Origin: Thelonectria olida
Lineage: Eukaryota > Ascomycota > Sordariomycetes > Hypocreales > Nectriaceae
Reading direction: 5' to 3'
NCBI GenBank assembly: GCA_020736575.1
Contig: JAGPYM010000006.1
Coordinates: 1 to 64,000 of the forward strand
DNA length: 64,000 bases
Shown: piece after piece, positions 55,656 through 64,000 of the stretch
How the letters are laid out: each line of letters starts with the position of its first letter
How positions within the stretch are numbered: position 1 is the first letter of the stretch
Translations under genes and position numbers: made by a program
Notes under the pieces: model-generated
The model's input: the letters and a program-made list of their open reading frames with translations, nothing else
What the model was told of the DNA's origin: nothing
The model's database searches: none

Positions 55656-57416
55656 CTATAACTGGACGTCAGGACCGAGCATCGATAGATATGGCTCGAA
55701 GAGGAACTGGTCCCAGTCCAACCCCCAGTCCAAATTTGGCACAGCGGTGTTGGTCTCGGATTCCTGCTGCGCCTGGAAAGATTGATAGCTCCCATCGACA
55801 GCTTCCAGCTGGGCAAGCTCCTTTCGCTTCTTTGCCATACTGAGACTAAGTAGATGCCGCGCCATCGACAATGCCTCACGCGTCAGTCCTGTATCGGCGG
55901 CTTGGACGAGATTCTCCAAGCCCTTGAACGCAGCGGCGATGTGGGCAGAGGCGGCAGGTGTGTCGATGGCCAACAAGACGCAGGCATACTGGAAGACGCT
56001 GCCGATGACATTCCAGAACAGACGACCCTCGCTAGCTAGCCGCTCGGCCGCCTGAACTGCGGCGTTACCGCTATCAATGACGAGTTTAACGATCTCGTCC
56101 GATATGCCCATCTTAAGCTGGTAAATCCGTCGATAGAAGCAAAACGCGAGTTCCGCCTTAGTCACCACCAGGAACGGATGGACGACTTGGAGCTTATCCA
56201 AGGCCTTAAGACGCTCGAATAGCTCTTCCCTCGGATTTGGAGACTGACATTCGAGATGGAACGGCGAGTTGGGCGCCGGGATGATCTGGGCTATTTGCAC
56301 GAACTGGTCGGCAACGGACCCTGATGTCGGGATGATATCCTGGCAACTCACGGCCCGAAATCGTACAGACGAACGATCGAATTCATACGAAAGCATGTTA
56401 TGCCCGGCCCACGAGATCCAGAAAATCCGCCTCAACCGGTCCGCATCATGTCCAACAACAGCGGCGCCGGCAACGGACGCCATCTTCTTGATGTTTTCTT
56501 CCTCGTGCAGCCCTACCGCTTCGCAGAGGTGCATGACGGTGCAAGACGCGATCCAGGCATTGTTGGGACGGGTCGTGGCCCGGAGGTAAAACGTTCGCAT
56601 GGCCCATGCGATAATGTGGTCGATGCCCAGCACGCGCATAGAGGCCGGATCATCGAGAATGGCTTTGGCGTACTGCACCAGGTCAGACTCTTGCGGGTAT
56701 CTGTCGGAAGATAGGAACGACCCGAGAGCGGCGACGCCAGCGGCCACGGCGCCAAAGGCGATCGCGGTGCTGCCGGAGCCATGGTAGTAATCCCGGCATC
56801 GCTGGGCGTAGGTTCTCGGGTCCATATAGTCGGCGATAGGGGCCATTGCCGAGAAGAAAATATCCGAGAATACGCCAAGGTCGTACTCCGAGATGAGATT
56901 ACCCAGCAAGCCATGAGGGTTGGAAGCCTCTTCAGGGCGGATGCCAAAGTTGTAGGCAAACGAGCGCATCTTGGGAGGGCTGTCGGAGCCGAAAGCTACG
57001 CCCAGGACATGCGGGAATGCCGTGGCCGCCGATGCCCCGGCGTATCTGGACTTGTGCTCGTCGAATATGCCGGCAGGAGTGGTGGAGGCTGTGGACGCGC
57101 CAGCCAGACTCATCGTCGACGAGCCGTCAGCTTCGCAGCGTCCTCGCTCTATATGAGACCGGCGGGCGGGACTCCGCGGTGTGGCGGCGGCCCGGCTCGT
57201 TACCCTACTTCCGCTGCCGAGGCTGCCGCGCTTGGCCCAGGGCGAAGTATGTACGCTGCCGCCCGCAGTGCCAGTGGTGTCGTCGGCATACCTGCAGTAG
57301 TATTGGTAGGTTGTGCACATGCCACAGGGATACTCGGCATCGCATTTCCGCTTGCGCTGGTGGCAAGGGATGCATGCCTTCCTCGCGCGCTTGCGCTTGG
57401 TGATTGTTGTCGACAT
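55656..57416 (-). CDS. Zn2Cys6 transcription factor with fungal-specific domain (586 aa)
   Basis: A single exon from ATG at 57416. The zinc cluster is at the very N-terminus: Cys 15, 18, 25, 31, 34 and 41 (CIPCHQRKRKCDAEYPCGMC) after a basic KRKRARK. A Ser/Thr/Ala-rich linker leads to the fungal-specific transcription-factor domain (PF04082-like), with TYAQRCRDYYHGSG, VMHLCEAVGLHEEENI and RLRRIFWISWAGHNMLSYEF. The C-terminus ends in an acidic-aromatic stretch (LDWGLDWDQFLFEPY) that looks like an activation segment. Targets unknown. Its promoter faces an A+T block (57520-57905). Confidence 0.88.
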   Translation of the reverse strand: MSTTITKRKRARKACIPCHQRKRKCDAEYPCGMCTTYQYYCRYADDTTGTAGGSVHTSPWAKRGSLGSGSRVTSRAAATPRSPARRSHIERGRCEADGSSTMSLAGASTASTTPAGIFDEHKSRYAGASAATAFPHVLGVAFGSDSPPKMRSFAYNFGIRPEEASNPHGLLGNLISEYDLGVFSDIFFSAMAPIADYMDPRTYAQRCRDYYHGSGSTAIAFGAVAAGVAALGSFLSSDRYPQESDLVQYAKAILDDPASMRVLGIDHIIAWAMRTFYLRATTRPNNAWIASCTVMHLCEAVGLHEEENIKKMASVAGAAVVGHDADRLRRIFWISWAGHNMLSYEFDRSSVRFRAVSCQDIIPTSGSVADQFVQIAQIIPAPNSPFHLECQSPNPREELFERLKALDKLQVVHPFLVVTKAELAFCFYRRIYQLKMGISDEIVKLVIDSGNAAVQAAERLASEGRLFWNVIGSVFQYACVLLAIDTPAASAHIAAAFKGLENLVQAADTGLTREALSMARHLLSLSMAKKRKELAQLEAVDGSYQSFQAQQESETNTAVPNLDWGLDWDQFLFEPYLSMLGPDVQL

Positions 57417-57519
57417 GACTGTTAAGAAGGTATGAGCAGCTCAAGGGGGTAGTTTTATTGGGGTTTCCTCACGTGACGGCCACACTATAGAATAGGTTAC
57501 ATAGTAGGCTTTCCCGCCT

Positions 57520-57905
57520 TGGCTTATTAAAGAGTTCTTTCTTTTTATAACTATTTTATAAAAGTTAATTATTTACTTTTATAAGTAGTATAATTTTTTT
57601 TTTTAATATTTTAAGTAAATTTATTATTATTATATTTTATAATATTTATTTTTTAATTATATTAATTTTTTAATAAATTCTTTTTTATTATTTACTTATT
57701 ATTATTATATTAATATTTATTTAATTAAAAAACTTTAAATTTTTTAATAATTAATAATTTTTAATATAATATAATTAAACATTTAATATTTTTAACTTTT
57801 TTTTTTATTTTATATTATTTTTATTAATTTAAATACTTTTAATTTAATTTAATTTTTCTCTTTTTACTTTAATAACTTAATAACTCACTTTTTATTTTAA
57901 AGTTC
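57520..57905. repeat. RIP-type A+T block
   Basis: About 385 bp of nearly pure A/T between two coding genes. It ends at the stop codon of the rhodopsin-like gene (57910). Confidence 0.7.
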
Positions 57906-57909
57906 TCTA

Positions 57910-59267
57910 CTATTGAGCCCAGTTCTGTCCTCTTTCTAAAGTTGTAACCCGTAGACTTTTCCCCCTACTATAGCTAATACTGTTAGCGTTAAGAGCTGTT
58001 AGCTCCTCCTCGCTCTCATTGTTGGGAGGCACGCGCGCCTCCCAACTTGTATTTGTCTTCCCATAGGAGTCGCTAGCAGTGGCCGATGCTAGTCTTCCCT
58101 CGTGATCCTTGATCGGAGCCAGGCGTAGGCCTTCCCCATTACTAATTTCAGGGTTATTCTTCGATTTTCTTCCATATTGGAACCGGTCGTGGTAGTCCGA
58201 GTCTTTGAGTTCTGAGGGTCGTGCTGATGTGAAGCCGAGTTTTTGGGCGAGTGATCGAAGTAGCGGGCGGAGAGTGGCAAGGCTACCTGCCGTGACAGCG
58301 AGGCCTTGTTCTATCGTTGACCAAATTACGATGTTGATCGTTGCATCTTAGATTCGTTAGCGATGGACGGTGGCATCAGAAATGACACAAAACGGACAGA
58401 GAAAGTCTGGATCTTTTGCGTCTTTGCAGTAGGCGAATCGAACGACAGTAGCTGAGCTGGCCCTAACAGACTATTAGCTTTGCAAATCCAGCGTCCATTT
58501 GGCGCATTCACATACACGCAAGCCAGTGCCATGACGGGCATAAGTGCAACCTTGCTCCTTTTGTCCATGTTTAACCCCCAAATGATGAAAATAGGGAGGA
58601 GTGTGCATGTGAAGTCGCATATGATACTACATGCACCATATACGTATGTGATGCTGATGACGGCATCCATACCAAGGCATTTTCCGGGCTGGTCCCTATT
58701 CCAAAACTTTGAGACAGGTGTGCATTGGAATAGTGTAATAAAGAAGAATGCAATCCCCGAAAGGATGTTGAGCCCCATAACGCTGTAGATGATCCAAAGA
58801 TGAGTTCTTCTGACTACAACTCGAAGAAGGAAGTAGCCGATGGACACTTTTGTTGCGGTCATGGCGAGACAGTACCAAAGATAGCAGAACCACCAGCACT
58901 GTCTGATATCAGAATTTGTTGCGTATTCGTTCGGAAATCGGGTTTTGGTCCTACCATTATCGCCTTTTCCCTGCCATAGTTGGAGATGGCCAAGAGGTGA
59001 CGACCAGCACCAAAGTGAATGCCGATAAGGGAACTGGCAACGAAGAGGAGGAAGGAGATCTGTGGAGAAGGACAAAAGTAAGCAAAATTCGGACCAGAAA
59101 CACATTCCAGTTCATACCAAAGACACCAGCATGAAGTAATCGTCCACTCCGAAAGATTTGACAATGCGAAGCCGTACGTAAAATCTGAGCAGAGCTGACA
59201 CCAGGGCCACCGCAGCGAACGCGTAGCAAACAGCCCCGAGCTCCGGGCCCCGATTGTCAAGAGCCAT
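57910..59267 (-). CDS. Fungal rhodopsin-domain integral membrane protein (379 aa)
   Basis: Five exons: 59267-59118, 59059-58955, 58898-58516, 58462-58398, 58346-57910; 1140 nt with consistent phases. The product follows the PF20684 family: RFYVRLRIVKSFGVDDYFML, GIHFGAGRHL, WWFCYLWYCLAMTATKVSIG, FFITLFQCTPVSKFW, CLGMDAVISITYVYGACSII, CDFTCTLLPIFIIWGLNM, then YATINIVIWSTIEQGLAVTA and GSLATLRPLLRSLA, as usual at the last helix. A charged tail follows. It is a distant relative of the gene at 17279. The final 30 residues run up to the A+T block, so the ancestral stop may have been elsewhere. The ligand is unknown. Confidence 0.85.
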
Positions 59268-60155
59268 TAGGGTCGGTGCTCAGCTTGGCGCTCTGGACCG
59301 GAAATGATTATTCGGATCGTGATGATGTTGATAGAATCTCGAGAGCAGTCATCGTGTTTGGAAGAAAACAGATCTGAAGAGACTTTGAAGCGGGGGAGGA
59401 GAAAGAGAATGAGTTATCTTCCGGCATTGAAGAGAAAATGCTGCTTCGTGCTAGTAAGGATGAACCCCTGAGTGCGCGGCGTACCTACTGTTGGCCCCGG
59501 GGCCTGGGGTAGCGTAGGATCTCGACCCATGTCGTAGTCTAGTGTGATGTTTCATTTTTGGACGAAGTAACTCTGTTGGTTGAGCTCGTACGATAAATTG
59601 CTATGGGATCGGCTCAGGCGCTTCCAACCTTTGAGCATCAGATTTGATTAAGCTAAGAGACTGCAACCGGATAACCACGCATTTTGAATCTGAACATATT
59701 ATTCTACATATTGCACGCACCATGCATGTGTGAACCAAATCGAACCCCCCCCTGAAATTAACTGTTCGTCCGTGTCGTTGCGGGTCTGACGGAAATCGAT
59801 CGGTTCCCTTGTGCGGTTCACAGCCCCCCCTTGTCCTTGGCCCACAGGCATAAGGCTCCGTAGTACCGATAAGTTCAATAGTTCCTAGCCCGAACTAGGA
59901 TCTAGGGGAAGACGATATGGTACCCCAGACGACTTCGCGAACAACCAACAGCTCTGACAGGGGCATCGGAGTTGGTCATAACCCTTGACAGCCCCTTCAA
60001 GACGCGGCATATGGGCCCTTGATGCGGAAGTGTCTTCATCCGTATACAGCAGGTAGTACCAGAAGCAATTATTAAACTGTTGCATTCCCTTAACTCCATG
60101 TTCCTCCATCGACTTCCCACACACCACCATCTGCATCCCGAACAAGCTCGCCATA
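59268..60155. other. Intergenic region between divergent genes
   Basis: Holds the promoters of the rhodopsin-like and hydrolase genes. Poly-C runs at about 59747 and 59825. No gene recognised. Confidence 0.45.
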
Positions 60156-61058
60156 ATGCCCAGTTTCCAAAGCTACGTCTTCAGTTGGATCTTGTGGTTC
60201 ACAGCCAAGAGCACCTGCCAGTCTGCAGAGGCTCTCCGCAAGGCCGTCGACGACGACCGCAAAAGCCGAGACCCGACACCGCCCAAGAAGCTCTACCGAC
60301 AGTTCGACATCCGAGAGACGCAGCAACATGGATACACCGTATACACCCTTTCGCCCAAATCCGACAAGCCCACCAAGGCTAACCTCCTCTATCTTCATGG
60401 CGGTGGCTTCATCTTCAACATGACACCTCAGCATTGGGGCCTCGTTGCTGCTATAACAGAACGCCTCGGGGCTACTGTTACAGTTCCCATCTACCCTCTA
60501 GGGCCAGAAGTCAATCTCTTGAGGATATACGAAGTGCTCCAGCCTCTCTACAATGAATTTGCCGCCGCCGCCACACCTAACAAGCCCTTCTGGTGCGCGG
60601 GTGACTCGGCCGGGGGTACTATGACGGTCGCTTTCACGCAGCAGGCGAGGAAAGATGGCCTTCCCATCGCGTCGCAGCTTGTGCTTATCTCGCCCTGTGT
60701 CGACTATAGCTTGGCCAACCCGGAGCTGCATGCTGCGGCTAAGTCTGACCCGTGGTTAGACGTCCCTGGCGTTGAGGAGATGGCGCGCCTAGTCTGTCCG
60801 GACCTGGACACCAAGGACCAACGCCTCAGCCCTATCTACGGCGAATTAAGCGGATTGCCGCCTATGCTTGTTTTTGCTGGTGGCGCGGATTTACTCACGC
60901 CGGACACAAAGCAATTTGTAGCGCTGGCACAAGACAAGGGAGTTTACGTGGACTTTTTCTTTGGACAGGGCATGATGCATATTTGGCCCGTCCTGCCAAT
61001 CCCTGAGGCAACCGTGGCGATTAATAAAATGGCCGAGTGGTTGCTAAAGACAATCTAA
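60156..61058 (+). CDS. HSL-type alpha/beta hydrolase (300 aa)
   Basis: A single exon. Hormone-sensitive-lipase family signature: HGGG oxyanion loop at residues 81-84, nucleophile Ser151 in GDSAGG, Asp245 in FAGGADLL and His275 in MMHIWP complete the triad. RQFDIRETQQHGYTVYTL and PIYPLGPE are typical of fungal arylesterase/lipase relatives of alpha/beta-hydrolase fold-3. An N-terminal hydrophobic stretch (VFSWILWFTAK) could be a membrane anchor rather than a cleaved signal. The substrate is probably a small ester; not further defined. Intact. Confidence 0.9.
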   Translation: MPSFQSYVFSWILWFTAKSTCQSAEALRKAVDDDRKSRDPTPPKKLYRQFDIRETQQHGYTVYTLSPKSDKPTKANLLYLHGGGFIFNMTPQHWGLVAAITERLGATVTVPIYPLGPEVNLLRIYEVLQPLYNEFAAAATPNKPFWCAGDSAGGTMTVAFTQQARKDGLPIASQLVLISPCVDYSLANPELHAAAKSDPWLDVPGVEEMARLVCPDLDTKDQRLSPIYGELSGLPPMLVFAGGADLLTPDTKQFVALAQDKGVYVDFFFGQGMMHIWPVLPIPEATVAINKMAEWLLKTI

Positions 61059-61079
61059 TAGCAGAGCCTTCTATAAAGT

Positions 61080-61300
61080 AGCAGCTAGCATAAGGGCGTA
61101 ATTTTATATTTTATGCCTTCTCCCTAAATAAGGGAGTTTTATATATTATATTTACTATATAATAATATATATTTATATATTATTTTAAAGCTTAGTTAAC
61201 TTAAAAGTTAAATTAATTTTTTTATAAAATTTTTCTTTACTTTTTAAAATATAATTATAAATATTACCTTTTCAAGTTCTACTTAAAGACTTAATATGTT
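61080..61300. repeat. Short A+T-rich block
   Basis: TA-rich tract right after the hydrolase gene. The rest of 61301-61848 has a minus-strand frame (61698-61336) without recognisable motifs. Confidence 0.5.
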
Positions 61301-61848
61301 TTCCTAAATAAATTGATCCAAGCAATTTAGCTTTGTTACACCTTTAGTCTAGGGTATTTGGAAAGGCCTAGATTGTCTAGGTTGCGACTGATTGGGTGGG
61401 TGCGGATGAACCCGGCGATAATACGTCGGCCGACTCGTTGGCCGGGTTTGCAGATGGCGACGAAAGATGGGTCTGATAATCTAAAGGTTCCAGGCGCCGC
61501 TAATGACTCTGATAGATGAATTTCGTCGTCTTCTAGAGCCAATTGACGCTGCTCTTCCAGTCCACGGGCGGCTTGAGTATGGTAGAGCCAACAGCCTGGA
61601 GGAGCCGAGAAGCCTGATATGTTAAGCTGAGCTGAGCTGATAAGGAGCGGCAGGGGACCAGTTAACCTAAGCCCTGGCCATTCCATATCACTCAACATTA
61701 CTACAGTTCAGTCACTAATAAACCTGGGACTAATATATGAACAATTGAAATTTATTAACTGGATAAAACCTAAGCTACCTCAGGCTTTAACGCAAACCTT
61801 AACACCCTAATCTTACACCTCATATAAATTAACACGATCTATATCAGT

Positions 61849-63036
61849 TTACCATAGTTGGGAACCGACCAGATGGACCGTTACATCTGAGAGCAAAACA
61901 TCCCACGATTTTTCACAGTCCCAGAGCTCTTTGTTCGTGACAGAGCTCTTCGCAGTGGCAGTGGCAGTGCTCTCCTGAGTGGTAGTGACGGAGCTCTTCG
62001 CGGTCACAGGCTTAAAGACACTAATCCGGTTCCTGCCGCCACACATCTCCTTCCTGTTTCCAGTGCATGGAGTGTTGCAATCTGTTTGTTTCTTAGACGT
62101 CTGCCCGCCGAAAAAGCTACCGCACCAGCATTGGTTGCCTTGCTTCACACCGGGGTAGAGGATGTTCCGACTTGTGGAAAGTTGCCAACACTTGCTCTCA
62201 CAGTTCTTGGCTTGTAGCGCCTTGGAATCAGGGCTGACTAGATTCTCCAAAACAGGGATTTTAGGATCGTCGTCTGTGTAGCAACCCATAGTAGTCTAGG
62301 AAGTGGGAGAAGGTGCGTGAGAAGATGACTTGGTGGTCGTTGTCGAAGGGGCTTCGGTGGTAGTGGAAGTGAGACTGGCGAGTCTCTCCTTAATCAAGAT
62401 GCAGTAAGGCTGATACCGCCATAGTTTACAGTCTGTACCGGCGGAGGGATTCCATTGATGAAATTCTCCAGCGGAGATGCCGAACATGGAGCGGATAGAT
62501 TCGCAGGTATTGTGACGGAGGGATCGGTCCCGCGTCTGAGAGCTTGACCGGAAGGTCCGGAAAGCTACGTCCTATAACGTTGAGATATAGAGCTATAAGA
62601 GTGTTCTTTCTAGCCTAGCTAGCTAGACAGACAGATCCGTTTGTTTAAGTTAAAATATAAGTTCAAGTCACATCGTCCCTCTATACAATTAGATTAAAGA
62701 TCCCTTTTTCCTCTATTTTTATTCTCTTCCTTCGAGACCCTTCCTTCCTTAGGGACCCTCGAGCCCTCGAGCCCTTGAAGCCCTCTAGCAGTAGGACCTT
62801 ATCCGATCAGTTGGCCCTTTCTAGCTAGACCTTCCTTTAGCAGCCTGTTTGTTAGTTGTTGTTGGTTGTTGCAGCCGGTTTTGGCCATCTTCCCCCGTTT
62901 TAGCATCTGAACCACCGTTGTTGAACCACTCGACGCAAGTGGATATGGTGTTTAGATCCCACTGAAGTTCGGGCTTGGGGCTGGCTGCGGCCAGACGAAG
63001 GCCCCAGCCGAGAGCGACGATGACTGTGGGCTTCAT
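61849..63036 (-). pseudogene. Secreted LysM-WSC protein gene with nonsense codon and internal gap
   Basis: ATG at 63036 gives a signal peptide (MKPTVIVALGWGLRLAAA) and QWDLNTISTCVEWFNNGGSD, the usual start of fungal LysM proteins. Coding texture is then lost for about 330 bp (62900-62570; unspliced intron or insertion). It resumes at TCESIRSMFGISAGEFHQWN, the LysM core, followed by CKLWRYQPYCI and a Thr/Ser linker. An in-frame TAG at 62298-62296 interrupts it; after it GCYTDDDPKIPVLEN, CESKCWQLS, GNQCWCGSFFGG and CGGRNRISVFK form a WSC domain, ending at 61849. The two frames are in phase, so only the stop separates them. LysM binds chitin and WSC binds glycans; such proteins act at the cell wall or mask chitin from hosts. 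Confidence 0.7.
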
Positions 63037-63517
63037 GGCGAGAAAGAGCTCTTTGTGAATATTGCCAAGATGAACGATGAGAGGAAAAAGTAAAAGGAAA
63101 GAGAGTGAAGAGGAAAGGCGAAGGACCTTGGCCAAGGAGCTGAGAACGAGCGAGACTTACATGTAGCCCGTTCGCCCAGAACAGATTTTAGGCTCGGCAA
63201 ACAAAGGGCATGTTAATTAAGGTTGTTCGAGGCAGGAGGGATAACAAGAGACCCTAATTTCACTCCCATTCTGCGCCCAGGCGGCTCGGGCCATCGCTTG
63301 CGGCTGAGCCCCCTGCCTACCTTACCTTATGATGCCTACACCAACAACATCCTCCACTACGGGTACATGTACATTGACAAAGCGGACAAGAGTGATATTC
63401 ATCGCATGTGGTAATATCCGATCCTGAAGTCCCTTTACCAACAGGAAGGGAGATATTATACTGTAGTCCCGTGTGTCCTTCTCTCTTGTCCTTGACCTGT
63501 CCTACTTCACGTCAAGT
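63037..63517. other. Gene-free stretch
   Basis: Divergent upstream region; a plus-strand frame at 63223-63414 is unsupported. Confidence 0.45.
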
Positions 63518-63629
63518 CACTCATTTCGCCTTCCACACTCTCTACTTTTTAGGGAATCCCGCTTGATTCTCTAGCCACTCATTTTTCGCTTCGATACTCT
63601 CTACTGTCTGGAGAATCAACCTTAATTCT
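63518..63629 (+). repeat. Imperfect 58-bp tandem repeat in a 5' leader
   Basis: Copy 1 starts CACTCATTTCGC at 63518, copy 2 CACTCATTTTTCGC at 63576. Both contain ACTCTCTACT and end GGA(G)AATC..TTGATTCT/TTAATTCT. It lies just ahead of the ATG at 63648, so it probably belongs to that gene's promoter or leader. Confidence 0.65.
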
Positions 63630-63647
63630 TTCCCAACGCAACCCATC

Positions 63648-64000
63648 ATGCAGTTGCGACTCATTCTCAGCCTTCTTTTCCTTCCCATCACCGCAGTCTT
63701 GGCCGGTGGTTACGCCGATGCCCTGGAGCGTGTGTGGTTATACTACGCCTACCCGATAGACGGGCTCAATGACGAAGCGGATCGCACACTTGGATGGAAG
63801 TGCAAGGGCTGGGACCCTACAAACAAAAATGCAGAAAAAACAAGAAAGAACGAGGAGCAGTGGCAGCCGTGCAAAGGCCTCCTTCCAAACAGAAGATGCA
63901 ACTTTAGCGATCTGCTCAACACTCTGGGGGGCGCCTCTCCACAGGACAAGCTGGCAGCCGACAAGGACGGAACGCTCTTGGGCTCCGAAGACACGAACCC
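63648..64000 (+). CDS. Secreted protein, 5' part only (runs off window)
   Basis: ATG at 63648 starts a clear signal peptide (MQLRLILSLLFLPITAVLAG) followed by GYADALERVWLYYAYPIDGL, NDEADRTLGWKCKGWDP and a Cys-containing stretch (CKGLLPNRRCNFSDLL). At least 117 residues are open to the window edge without an intron. I recognise this as the style of small secreted hypothetical proteins of hypocrealean fungi but cannot assign a domain or function. Confidence 0.75.
   Translation, partial: MQLRLILSLLFLPITAVLAGGYADALERVWLYYAYPIDGLNDEADRTLGWKCKGWDPTNKNAEKTRKNEEQWQPCKGLLPNRRCNFSDLLNTLGGASPQDKLAADKDGTLLGSEDTN

Noticed and set aside
56781..57425. Plus-strand frame of 214 codons
   Set aside because: Antisense to the Zn2Cys6 regulator; G+C-rich codons make antisense frames long.
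1..64000. CRISPR arrays, bacterial operons, rRNA genes
   Set aside because: None seen; gene structure is eukaryotic throughout.

Overview
This is a gene-rich but heavily scarred stretch of a filamentous ascomycete genome. The evidence is short GT-AG introns (about 45-70 bp) with CTAAC-like branch sites, Zn2Cys6 regulators, fungal rhodopsin-type membrane proteins, DUF7703-type proteins, LysM/WSC secreted proteins, NACHT and ankyrin remnants, and several A+T-saturated, TpA-rich blocks typical of repeat-induced point mutation (RIP). The gene set fits a sordariomycete, perhaps Hypocreales; I cannot name a species. The alternation of intact single-copy genes, transposon debris and decaying accessory genes looks like an accessory or subtelomere-like region.

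Layout. 0-9 kb: small secreted-protein candidate, F-box protein, Kre9/KNH-like cell-surface protein, broken short-chain dehydrogenase, and an intact GH49 dextranase with a TATA box and CreA-type upstream sites. 9-16 kb: decayed LRR/F-box-like gene, Mutator-like transposase fragment, intact TMEM184/OST-alpha-type transporter (5 exons), and remnants of fungal STAND-associated domains. 17-27 kb: fungal rhodopsin-like protein (6 exons), ankyrin and beta-propeller-like remnants, LINE and Fot1/pogo debris, and two divergently oriented DUF7703 paralogues, one with two 1-nt lesions. 27-37 kb: a repeat-rich promoter-like region, an oleate hydratase pseudogene, a 2-kb RIP block, and a decayed GTPase gene followed by an array of about ten CCCH fingers, then a second RIP block.

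37-47 kb: a 1695-aa adenylation-thiolation protein with membrane segments and three left-handed beta-helix (LbH) acyltransferase-like domains (architecture of epsilon-poly-lysine synthetase), a truncated tyrosinase pseudogene and an NmrA-like NAD(P)-binding protein; this may be a small or eroded biosynthetic locus. 48-53 kb: GNAT acetyltransferase, a LINE remnant and a NACHT-protein remnant. 53-64 kb: two Zn2Cys6 regulators facing each other, a second rhodopsin-like protein, an HSL-type alpha/beta hydrolase, a LysM-WSC gene with a nonsense codon, and the start of a secreted protein that runs off the window.

A recurring theme is CAA/CAG to TAA/TAG nonsense changes (C-to-T, the RIP direction) in otherwise readable genes, plus single-base deletions, which suggests ongoing pseudogenisation beside RIP blocks. 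Exon joins were worked out by hand from reading-frame continuity and splice consensus; domain names come from recognised motifs, not from a database search.
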